Below, piece by piece: positions 16,498-24,212 of a stretch of DNA of 64,000 nt. The position numbers and the translations under genes were made by a program. The stretch is from the NCBI GenBank assembly GCA_903870995.1, contig CAIQFD010000061.1:1-64000 (forward strand), read 5' to 3'. This stretch comes from an uncultured Methylophilaceae bacterium. GTDB lineage: Bacteria; Pseudomonadota; Gammaproteobacteria; Burkholderiales; Methylophilaceae. Position 1 is the first letter of the stretch; each line of letters opens with the position of its first letter. Under the pieces are notes generated by a model. It saw nothing but the letters and a program-made list of their open reading frames with translations. It did no database searches and was not told the DNA's origin.

Positions 16498-16949
16498 TTC
16501 TTTCCTGCCGTTGTATTCGCAATTAAACGAGCGTTTCTACCCTCGCCCGCCAAGTCTAGACAAACATCAATATCCGCTTGAGGAATTAAGCTACCTGCTT
16601 TATCTGGCCATTCAATCAAGCAAACAGAATTTGGATTAAAGTAATCCCTGAAGCCCGCAGCATCCCATTCCTCTTCGTCCATAAATCGATACAAATCAAA
16701 ATGATATAAATGTGAATTAACTTGATTAATCAGCACTTGATATGGCTCAACCAATGTGTAAGTAGGACTTTTCACCTTGCCTACAAAACCCAAGCCATAC
16801 AACAAACCTCTCACCAAGGTCGTTTTGCCCGCCCCTAGATCTCCATGCAAATAGACGTTCATGCCAGCACAAAGTGTACGTGCAAAATCTGCACCTAGTT
16901 TAAGTGTCGCCTGTTCATCCGCTAGCTTAAGTGTAATATCATGTGCCAT
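16467..16949 (-). CDS. tsaE: tRNA t6A biosynthesis ATPase TsaE
   Basis: A small P-loop ATPase needed with TsaB, TsaC and TsaD to make threonylcarbamoyladenosine at position 37 of ANN-decoding tRNAs. The Walker A is GDLGAGKTTLVRGLL, followed by the family motifs SPTYTLVEPY and FDLYR, and LIEWPDKAG near the C-terminus. I chose the start MAHDITLKLAD at 16949 (160 residues, the family norm) over a TTG/ATG 14-15 codons upstream. With that choice, the ATG shares the palindrome CATG with the divergent queG start codon. No Shine-Dalgarno sequence is evident for either start. Confidence 0.93.
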   Translation of the reverse strand: MAHDITLKLADEQATLKLGADFARTLCAGMNVYLHGDLGAGKTTLVRGLLYGLGFVGKVKSPTYTLVEPYQVLINQVNSHLYHFDLYRFMDEEEWDAAGFRDYFNPNSVCLIEWPDKAGSLIPQADIDVCLDLAGEGRNARLIANTTAGKKCLERFLESQ

Positions 16950-18030
16950 GTTTGACGAAACCAACAATCTAGAATCCCTTTCCAAGTCCATCAAAGGCTG
17001 GGGGAAAGCAATGGGATTTAGCCAAGTGGGTATTACAGATACCGATTTGGCAAGTGCTGAACCGCATTATCAAGCTTGGATAAAAAAAGGCTTTCATGGT
17101 GCTATGGATTATATGGCAAAACACGGCATTAAGCGCACTCAACCTGCCGAATTAGTTGCTGGCACGATGCGTGTTATTTCTGTGCGAATGGATTACCAGC
17201 CCCCACAGACTAAGGATGCAGAGCAAGTATTACAAGAAACTGAAAACGCTTTTATCTCCCGTTATGCCTTAGGTCGAGACTATCACAAGGTGCTGCGCAA
17301 TCGTTTGCAAAAGTTATGTGACAAAATTCAATCCGAATTAACGACATATCAATTAGAAAGCTTTCAGTATCGCGTTTTTACCGACAGCGCACCTGTTCTA
17401 GAGGTTGCACTTGCCGAGAAGGCCGGGCTAGGTTGGCGCGGAAAACACACATTGCTACTTTCACGCGAGGCTGGATCTTGGTTCTTTTTGGGTGAAATCT
17501 ATACTGATTTACCTCTCCCTATCGATACGCCGAGCGAAAACCATTGCGGCACTTGCACCAAATGTATTGATGTCTGCCCCACACAAGCCATTGTTGCGCC
17601 TTACGAAGTGGATGCAAGGCGCTGCGTTTCCTACCTAACCATCGAGCTTAAAACGAGCATTCCCGAAGAGTTCAGGCGACTGATTGGCAATCGCGTGTAT
17701 GGCTGCGATGATTGCCAGCTCACCTGCCCCTGGAATCGCTTTGGAAAAATTACCCAGCAAGATGATTTTCACGTAAGACATGGCTTAGATGACATCACCC
17801 TCGTTGAGTTATTTAACTGGGACGAAGTAACATTTAAGGAAAAAATGGCTGGGAGTGCTATTTACCGGATAGGTCATGAACAATGGCTAAGAAATATAGC
17901 GGTAGGCTTAGGCAACGCACCAAGTTCACCCAAGATTGTGGCAGCACTTCAATCGCGTGCAAATGACTCTTCCAACCTTGTGCGTGAGCATGTGGCTTGG
18001 GCATTACAACAGCACAACATCACGGTATAA
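16948..18030 (+). CDS. queG: Epoxyqueuosine reductase
   Basis: A 360-residue cobalamin- and iron-sulfur-dependent enzyme that reduces epoxyqueuosine to queuosine in tRNA. The C-terminal half has two [4Fe-4S] motifs, CGTCTKCIDVCP and CDDCQLTCPWN, the second continuing the ferredoxin-like fold, followed by HEAT-like helices. The N-terminal DUF1730 region includes HGIKRTQP and SAPVLEVALAEKAGLGWRGK, where the Asp before SAP is the proposed proton donor. The start MFDETNN at 16948 was chosen from family length; the frame is open 29 codons further up, inside tsaE. A TAATAT lies eight nt before the ATG. Confidence 0.94.
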   Translation: MFDETNNLESLSKSIKGWGKAMGFSQVGITDTDLASAEPHYQAWIKKGFHGAMDYMAKHGIKRTQPAELVAGTMRVISVRMDYQPPQTKDAEQVLQETENAFISRYALGRDYHKVLRNRLQKLCDKIQSELTTYQLESFQYRVFTDSAPVLEVALAEKAGLGWRGKHTLLLSREAGSWFFLGEIYTDLPLPIDTPSENHCGTCTKCIDVCPTQAIVAPYEVDARRCVSYLTIELKTSIPEEFRRLIGNRVYGCDDCQLTCPWNRFGKITQQDDFHVRHGLDDITLVELFNWDEVTFKEKMAGSAIYRIGHEQWLRNIAVGLGNAPSSPKIVAALQSRANDSSNLVREHVAWALQQHNITV

Positions 18031-18031
18031 T
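18004..18031 (+). promoter_or_regulatory. Putative sigma-70 promoter for the glycosyltransferase operon
   Basis: TTACAA, 16 bp, TATAAT, located in the last codons of queG. Transcription from here would give a leader of about 25 nt for the following gene. Confidence 0.55.
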
Positions 18032-18062
18032 CCAGCGACTTATCATTAGAAAGTCTGATTTA

Positions 18063-19685
18063 ATGACTTCAAGCCTATTTAAAAAGCTCAGCTACGCCCT
18101 ATTTGCTGGACTTGCAATTTTCATCCTACTGACCTTTAAGCAATACGGCATCAGCAATGATGAACAAGTTCAGCATGTGTATGGACAGCTGTTACTCAAG
18201 TTTTACAGCTCAGGCTTTGCAGACCAATCAGCTTTTATCTACAAAAATCTATATTTATACGGCGGTTTCTTTGACTTAGTCGCCGCTTCATTAGAAAAAA
18301 TCTTACCGATTTGGGTGTGGGACATTCGTCACCTACTCTCAGCGATCTTTGGATTAGCCGGCATTGTCGCCGTATACAAAATCACCTTAAAACTCGCTGG
18401 TGAGCGCGCTGCGTTTCTCGCAGCCTTATTGCTTGCGCTGACGGGCGCCTGGACTGGCGCAATGTTCACTCACACCAAAGATGTATCGTTTGGTGCATGC
18501 ATGGCGTGGGCGCTTTATTACACAACACTTATCTCAGATAAGTTAGATCGCATTCCATTCAAATCGAGTGTACTACTAGGGATCGCGATTGGCTGTGCGA
18601 TTGGCTTGCGCATTGGTGGTGCTTTTGCGGTCATCTATTTATTACTTCTTCTACTCATTGCGAGCTTCATTCAAACCACATCGATTAAAGAAAAAGTCGC
18701 TTTTTACAAGCGCGCGGTTTTAGGCTTATTGCCGGCGGGTGTTGTGGCTTTCTTACTCATGGCTTTATTTTGGCCTTGGGCACTGATGGGTGCAAACCAT
18801 ATTCTGATTGCTGCAAAATCTTTCTCACATTTCGCATTCAACATGAACACTATCGTCGATGGGACTTTTATTAGCATCGGTGAGGTTCCTAGAACCTACT
18901 TGCTTGAGTATTTAGCAATCAGATTGCCTGAAGTTTTTTTAATTGGCGTACTCAGCATGGTCATCATTTTATTGCTAACCATGCCGCGGAGCTTTAAGCA
19001 GAACAAAGGCTTTTTTAAAAACAAGCTCCCAGAAATATCGCTCGCCATCTCGATTTTATTCCCATTGCTATTTGTACTCTATGACAAACCAGCCTTGTAT
19101 AACGGTGTTCGTCACTTCACCTTTATTATCCCGCCGCTTGCGGTCTTAGCGGGAATGGGCTTATCGCAAGCTTGGGATAAGCTTGCATCACATCCCAAAT
19201 GGCAGCTTGGTTTTGTATTATTAAGCACAGCTTTAGCGCTTAATACGGCTTACATTTTATTTGAACTACGTCCTTACGAATACATCTATTACAATCACTT
19301 TGCTGGCAAAAACCTCAAGCAAGCTGAACATAAATGGGAAGCAGATTACTGGTCTAGCAGCCTAATTGATGCGACGAAAATGCTAGAAAACTATTTAGAT
19401 GTGGAGCAAAAGAACTGGCCGCCAGAACACCAAGGTCCCTACTACGTAGCTGTGTGCGCTGAAGCCTTCCAAGGTCGCGCATATCTGGATGATCGCTTCA
19501 ACATCACCGAAAATTGGGTGCGTGCAGACTTTTTTATTTCAAGCACGCACATGAACTGCGATAAAGTATTAAAAGGTAATATCATCGGCACTGTCGAGCG
19601 CTTGGGTGCGCCTTTGGCCGTAGTGAAAGATCGCCGGAACTTACTGGGCGAGGATAGACGCCCACACGCAGCGCCTCAAGATTAA
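18063..19685 (+). CDS. GT-C (ArnT/GT39-like) membrane glycosyltransferase
   Basis: A 540-residue protein with about eleven membrane segments and a C-terminal periplasmic part of roughly 150 residues. The first periplasmic loop carries SNDEQVQHVYG (Asp33-Glu34), the place of the catalytic acid in GT-C enzymes that use polyprenyl-phosphate sugars. The frame is open 22 codons further upstream, but the ATG at 18063 starts a normal N-terminal membrane helix and follows the candidate promoter. It is the first of four genes closely spaced or overlapping (GT-C, GT2, GtrA, ChbG). By analogy with ArnT and FlmK it may move a sugar from undecaprenyl phosphate to a lipid or envelope glycan. The acceptor is unknown. 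Confidence 0.78.
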   Translation: MTSSLFKKLSYALFAGLAIFILLTFKQYGISNDEQVQHVYGQLLLKFYSSGFADQSAFIYKNLYLYGGFFDLVAASLEKILPIWVWDIRHLLSAIFGLAGIVAVYKITLKLAGERAAFLAALLLALTGAWTGAMFTHTKDVSFGACMAWALYYTTLISDKLDRIPFKSSVLLGIAIGCAIGLRIGGAFAVIYLLLLLLIASFIQTTSIKEKVAFYKRAVLGLLPAGVVAFLLMALFWPWALMGANHILIAAKSFSHFAFNMNTIVDGTFISIGEVPRTYLLEYLAIRLPEVFLIGVLSMVIILLLTMPRSFKQNKGFFKNKLPEISLAISILFPLLFVLYDKPALYNGVRHFTFIIPPLAVLAGMGLSQAWDKLASHPKWQLGFVLLSTALALNTAYILFELRPYEYIYYNHFAGKNLKQAEHKWEADYWSSSLIDATKMLENYLDVEQKNWPPEHQGPYYVAVCAEAFQGRAYLDDRFNITENWVRADFFISSTHMNCDKVLKGNIIGTVERLGAPLAVVKDRRNLLGEDRRPHAAPQD

Positions 19686-19705
19686 TACTAAAGAACGGAA
19701 CCTCC

Positions 19706-20725
19706 GTGAATAATAGAACCAACGCCAATCCTCACATCACCATCATCGTGCCAGCCTTTAACGAGGCGGCGGCGATTGCGCACACGGTTAACCATATCGC
19801 GCAGCATCTCAAGGCGCTAAGCCGCGATTGGGATATTTTAGTGATTGATGATGGCAGCCGTGACAACACTTCAGATGTTGTGCGTAATTTAGACAAAGAT
19901 TTGAACACAAGCTTGGTGCGTTTTTCCCGTAATTTTGGTAAAGAATATGCCATAACGGCAGGCCTAGAACACGCCGAAGGGGATCTCGTTATTTGTATGG
20001 ATGCTGACGGTCAACACTCAGCCGAGTTATTGGGTGAAATGTTAGCTAAGTGGCGCGAGGGCTACGACATGGTCTATGCCGTGCGCCAAGACAGAAATGT
20101 AGAGTCTGCATTCAAACGCTTTGGATCTCGCCTCTTTTATCGCGCCATGAGCCTTGGTGGACAAATCAATATTCCTCGTGATGCTGGTGACTTCCGCCTC
20201 ATGGACAGGCAAGTCGTCAATGCGCTATTGTCCCTGCCTGAGCGTAACCGTTTTATGAAGGGCATCTATGCTTGGGTGGGATATAAGTCGATTGGCATTC
20301 CTTACTTCCCTTTAGACCGCACGCACGGCGAAAGCACCTTCTCAAAATTGAAACTCGCACAACTTGCTTGGACGGGTGTGACAAGCTTTTCAGTAATGCC
20401 TCTTCGTTTAGCAAGCGGCGTTGGTGCGGGGTTAGCTTTTCTTTCTTTCATCTATGGCGTCTGGGTAGTCATCGATAAAATGTTTTTCAGCGAATCTATT
20501 CCTGGTTGGCCAACCGTGGTGGCAAGCATGATGTTCTTTGCAGGGGTTCAACTTCTATTCATTGGTATTTTAGGCGAGTATTTAGCGCGTGTTTACGACG
20601 AAGTTAAAGGCCGCCCTTCCTACATCGTAGCTGAAGTAAGCAAGCCTGCTTCAAAAAGCCCATCACAATCTAAATCAACAAAACCAAAAGCTGTCAAACC
20701 TGCTGAAAAAGACTTACTGGGTTAA
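19706..20725 (+). CDS. Polyprenyl-phosphate glycosyltransferase (GtrB/ArnC-like GT2)
   Basis: A 339-residue protein. The GT2 domain shows IIVPAFNE near residues 13-20, IDDGSRDNTS near 47-56 and the metal-binding DADGQH at 99-104. Two C-terminal membrane helices (about 230-255 and 268-292) end in GEYLARVYDEVKGRP, the signature tail of GtrB, ArnC and DPM1-like enzymes, and a Lys/Ser/Pro-rich tail follows. Such enzymes load a sugar from a nucleotide donor onto undecaprenyl phosphate on the cytoplasmic side. The start is GTG. The stop overlaps the GtrA start (TAATG). Which sugar is loaded cannot be read, though the linked deacetylase points to an N-acetylhexosamine. Confidence 0.9.
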   Translation: MNNRTNANPHITIIVPAFNEAAAIAHTVNHIAQHLKALSRDWDILVIDDGSRDNTSDVVRNLDKDLNTSLVRFSRNFGKEYAITAGLEHAEGDLVICMDADGQHSAELLGEMLAKWREGYDMVYAVRQDRNVESAFKRFGSRLFYRAMSLGGQINIPRDAGDFRLMDRQVVNALLSLPERNRFMKGIYAWVGYKSIGIPYFPLDRTHGESTFSKLKLAQLAWTGVTSFSVMPLRLASGVGAGLAFLSFIYGVWVVIDKMFFSESIPGWPTVVASMMFFAGVQLLFIGILGEYLARVYDEVKGRPSYIVAEVSKPASKSPSQSKSTKPKAVKPAEKDLLG

Positions 20726-21117
20726 TGTCACAAGGGCACTCACAATCCGCTTCATGGTTTGCTATCGTTGGGGCACTGGCTGCGCTAACACATTACGTTA
20801 CCGCAGTTGGTTTTGAGTATAGCGCGCTACTGACTGCATCACATTCCAATATTGCAGGGTTTGTGGCCGCATTTCCGGTGAGTTATTTTGGACATCGAAA
20901 GTTCAGTTTCGCGGGCCAAGATGCAAGCCACTTTCAATCTTTACCGCGCTTCCTCTCAGTCGCAGTCCTTGGGTTTTTAGCTAATCAAACGTTAGTCCTG
21001 AATGCACTTCAATATACAAAACTACCATTTTGGTTTGCATTGGGCTTGGTAATGGTCGTCGTTGCCGTTAGCACATATCTATTGAGTAAGTTTTGGGCTT
21101 TCAAGGGTAAGCGATGA
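20725..21117 (+). CDS. GtrA-family membrane protein (putative lipid-linked sugar flippase)
   Basis: A 130-residue protein with four membrane helices and the GtrA pattern: SASWFAIVGALAALTHYV at the start, FPVSYFGHRKFSF in the middle and YLLSKFWAFKGKR at the end. GtrA proteins are thought to flip undecaprenyl-phosphate sugars to the periplasmic face. It overlaps the GT2 gene by one base and the ChbG gene by four (ATGA), so the three are translationally coupled. Confidence 0.88.
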   Translation: MSQGHSQSASWFAIVGALAALTHYVTAVGFEYSALLTASHSNIAGFVAAFPVSYFGHRKFSFAGQDASHFQSLPRFLSVAVLGFLANQTLVLNALQYTKLPFWFALGLVMVVVAVSTYLLSKFWAFKGKR

Positions 21118-21902
21118 AGTTGATTTTGTGTGCAGATGACTTTGGACAAAGCGAGGCTATTGATCAAGGCATTATCAATCTCATCAAAAAGAATCGTTTA
21201 AGCGCCACTTCTTGTATGACGCTCAGCCCTCGCTGGCCAGACGCAGCAAAGAAACTCACACCTAGCATCAGGGAAAAAGCGAGCCTAGGCTTACACCTAG
21301 ACTTCACGCATTTTGGTGAAGCGACATCGCATCCCAAATTAGTCCTACTAAGTCTGGCTCGTCAACTTTCAAAAAAACACATTAAGCAAAGCATTCATCA
21401 TCAGCTAGATGCTTTTGAAGCTTCGCTAGGCGTTCCTCCAGAGTATATTGATGGGCATCAGCATGTGCACCAATTGCCACAAATTAGAGATGCGTTACTC
21501 GAAGTCTTGATAGCGCGTTACCCCAAACAATTACCCTGGGTAAGAATTGCAAAACCACCAATCGCCGATGGTCTTAAAGGCCTGATTATTCGAGCCTTAG
21601 GCGCAAATACGCTCGAAAAGAATGCCAAAAAATTAGGGTTTGTTTGCTCGGGAAGTTTGCTAGGCGCTTACGGCTTTAATGGTTCAAGCGAAGCGTACAT
21701 TCAACGCTTTAAAGATTGGTTAAAAGAAGTCGGGAGCAATGGATCGACGCCGGTTTTAATGTGTCATCCAGCAATTGACGATGGTCAGAATAATGATGAC
21801 GTCATTTACCAAGCGAGAGTGAGAGAGTATTGGGCATTGGCGAGTGATGAACTCGCTAATGATTTAAAGCGCTTTAGTTTGGTGAGAGGCCCAGCCGATT
21901 AA
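21114..21902 (+). CDS. ChbG/HpnK/YdjC-family carbohydrate deacetylase
   Basis: A 262-residue deacetylase. The metal and catalytic residues of the YdjC family are intact: ADDFG (Asp8-Asp9), LGLHLD (His61), DGHQHVHQ (Asp113, His115, His117, His119) and MCHPAID near 220. Family members remove acetyl groups from chitooligosaccharides (ChbG), hopanoid-linked GlcNAc (HpnK) or undecaprenyl-phosphate GalNAc (NaxD of Francisella). No hopanoid genes are near, while an ArnC-like GT2, a GtrA and an ArnT-like enzyme precede it in one operon. The NaxD-like role is therefore the best inference. It overlaps gtrA by four bases. Confidence 0.88.
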   Translation: MKLILCADDFGQSEAIDQGIINLIKKNRLSATSCMTLSPRWPDAAKKLTPSIREKASLGLHLDFTHFGEATSHPKLVLLSLARQLSKKHIKQSIHHQLDAFEASLGVPPEYIDGHQHVHQLPQIRDALLEVLIARYPKQLPWVRIAKPPIADGLKGLIIRALGANTLEKNAKKLGFVCSGSLLGAYGFNGSSEAYIQRFKDWLKEVGSNGSTPVLMCHPAIDDGQNNDDVIYQARVREYWALASDELANDLKRFSLVRGPAD

Positions 21903-21918
21903 CTTTGCCCAGGTGCTA

Positions 21919-22416
21919 CTAGCTTTGTGCTGGCACAACTGCAGGTAGTTTTTTAATTTTGTTACTTAATTTAACCATTTTGGTTGGTTTTTTCATCACG
22001 CAATATTCAGAACCATAATCGCCACCATTTTCATCTGGCTCGTAATAATGATTGGTATAAGCCCAACGAGTATTTGAGATTCGTTGAATATCGGCGATAC
22101 CAGTACTATATTCGGCATTACGTCCATCGGTAATGTTAAAAGTCATCGCCAACTTGTATCCGTTGGCAATCGCCTGGCCTTTATATACAAGTGCGTTTTC
22201 TGTTTCAGTATTAAAGTCATACATACCAAAACTGCCATGACTACTTATACGGTTAAGCTTAAGTGTGGCGGTTACTTCATACTCACCCACTTTATTATTC
22301 GTACCTTTACACAAATAAACACCACTAAAGTTTGATCCAATAAACTGCTCTTTAGCTTCAGCAACACTAACATTCAAGCCAATGGACAACAAAACAACTA
22401 AAGACAGTTTTTTCAT
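21919..22416 (-). CDS. Hypothetical secreted protein
   Basis: A 165-residue protein that I do not recognise. A clear signal peptide (MKKLSLVVLLSIGLNVSVAEA) ends near residue 21. The mature part has alternating hydrophobic and polar residues typical of beta-strands, one Cys near the start (VYLCKGTNNKVG) and another near the end (SEYCVMKKP) that could pair, and a basic tail (LSNKIKKLP). This suggests a small periplasmic beta-rich, lipocalin-like fold, but that is only a guess. It converges on the deacetylase gene with 16 bp between. Confidence 0.7.
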   Translation of the reverse strand: MKKLSLVVLLSIGLNVSVAEAKEQFIGSNFSGVYLCKGTNNKVGEYEVTATLKLNRISSHGSFGMYDFNTETENALVYKGQAIANGYKLAMTFNITDGRNAEYSTGIADIQRISNTRWAYTNHYYEPDENGGDYGSEYCVMKKPTKMVKLSNKIKKLPAVVPAQS

Positions 22417-22615
22417 GCGATTTTCTTAGAGGGATTTAACAAAGTAACTATTGTAGCGTGATGCAAGCCTACGTAGTAGATGAACTGTATTTCTTTTGAT
22501 AATTTATGTTTTTCTTTTGTTTTTGAGGGTGGCGTAGATTATCATAAGCGCTTCGCCAGCGATCTAAAAGCTACGCTTTGAATTGATGCCGCTGACGCCC
22601 TATTCTCAGGATTTT

Positions 22616-24187
22616 ATGACGACATCAAGTCACCAACCGACATCAAGGTCTATTTGGCGTTACAGCGCCTTTAATCTCATGCTATTGTCGTTGCTTTCAG
22701 CATGGCTATGGCAACAAAATCAACCGATCGCGCTACCGGTGCCAACCATTCCATCTGATGGTAAGTTGCAATGTGTTTCTTACTCGCCTTATTACAACAA
22801 AGGTCAAACACCACTCAACATTAATACCATCATTAGCCATGACCAGATTGACCGTGACTTAGCCAAACTATCAACACAATTTGATTGCGTGCGCATCTAC
22901 TCAGTTGGACAAGGTTTAGATTACGTGCCCGAAGCCGCGTCCAAGCTTGGGATGAAGGTCTATGTCGGCGCATGGATAGGCTGGATTAAAAAGCTCAATG
23001 AAAAAGAGTTGAAGCTCGCGATATCCGTGGCGAACAAATACCCTGACACTGTAAAAGCCCTTGTCATCGGCAACGAGGTCCTGTTGCGCGGGGAACAATC
23101 AGAATCCGCCATGAAAACCTACATTGAGCGCGCAAAAGCTGCTACCAATGTGCCTGTTACCTATGCCGACGTTTGGGAGTTTTGGCGCAAGCACCCTGCG
23201 CTTGAAGGCTCTGTCGATTTTGTCACCGTTCATATCTTGCCTTATTGGGAAGATGATCCTCAGCCTATCGAGCGTGCTGTTGAGCACACACAAAATGTGA
23301 TGAATTTATTGGCCAGCACGTTCAAAAAACCTATTCTTATTGGCGAAACTGGTTGGCCTTCAGCAGGTAGACAAAGGGAAGGTTCTCAACCCAGCCTAAT
23401 CAACCAAGCTTTATATATGCGTAGCTTTTTGAAGGTTGCCGATGAAAAGCATTGGAATTACAACTTAATCGAAGCGGTTGATCAGCCTTGGAAGCGAGGC
23501 CTTGAGGGTACTGTTGGCGGTTATTGGGGTATTTTCAACACAGACTTACAAGCCAAATTCTCTTTTACCGACGACATCGCAGAAAGACATGATGGCAAAA
23601 AAGCGATCTATGCAGGCCTTATCGGCGCTCTACTACTATTGGTTTGGTCACTAGCCCTTAATATCCGTGCCAAAAACTCATTGGTCAGCATGACGCTTCT
23701 TGGTGGGCTCGCTGGGGTTTCAACTTTGATACAAGTTGAGTACCTTATCACGGCATGCCGCGTTCAAAGTGAATGGTTGGCGCTTGGTGGCCTTTGTGCG
23801 CTAGGTCTCATCAGCTTACTTAGCCTGCCCGCCTATGTATTTAAAGCCAACCAAACGGCAAAGCGAATCATCCAGATCACTTTACTGGTCATTTTGCTAG
23901 CGGCATTTAGTGCCAATTACTTACTAATGACTGATGGTCGTTACCGCGACTTTGCAATCAGCTTATATGCATTACCTGTTATTCAGCTATCTATTGGCTT
24001 AATGATACTCAAACAAAACCTCAAAACTCGCTTTTCGGCTTATCGGCTTTTAGGTATCTTACTCACAGTCAGTGCTGCATTTTGCTTATATAAAGAGCCT
24101 AGCAATGTTTTAGCCATGTTCTGGCTTGCACTTTGCGCACTCGTTGCTTGGGCCAACTGGCCAATCAAGCGCACCCCCTCCATTTAA
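22616..24187 (+). CDS. GH17-domain membrane protein
   Basis: A 523-residue protein with one N-terminal membrane anchor (about 14-33). A periplasmic GH17 beta-1,3-glucanase-like domain spans about 50-335, and six or seven membrane helices follow. The GH17 acid/base and nucleophile are visible: Asn153-Glu154 in VIGNEVLLRG and Glu244 in IGETGWPS. The start at 22616 was chosen because CAGGA lies about six nt upstream; an ATG ten codons earlier and a TTG before it lack this. The gene is followed after 25 bp by a second GH17 protein fused to a GT2, so the two probably act together on a beta-glucan, either trimming or transglycosylating it. Confidence 0.82.
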   Translation: MTTSSHQPTSRSIWRYSAFNLMLLSLLSAWLWQQNQPIALPVPTIPSDGKLQCVSYSPYYNKGQTPLNINTIISHDQIDRDLAKLSTQFDCVRIYSVGQGLDYVPEAASKLGMKVYVGAWIGWIKKLNEKELKLAISVANKYPDTVKALVIGNEVLLRGEQSESAMKTYIERAKAATNVPVTYADVWEFWRKHPALEGSVDFVTVHILPYWEDDPQPIERAVEHTQNVMNLLASTFKKPILIGETGWPSAGRQREGSQPSLINQALYMRSFLKVADEKHWNYNLIEAVDQPWKRGLEGTVGGYWGIFNTDLQAKFSFTDDIAERHDGKKAIYAGLIGALLLLVWSLALNIRAKNSLVSMTLLGGLAGVSTLIQVEYLITACRVQSEWLALGGLCALGLISLLSLPAYVFKANQTAKRIIQITLLVILLAAFSANYLLMTDGRYRDFAISLYALPVIQLSIGLMILKQNLKTRFSAYRLLGILLTVSAAFCLYKEPSNVLAMFWLALCALVAWANWPIKRTPSI

Positions 24188-24212
24188 TTTATTAAGAAAA
24201 CCCACACCGTTC

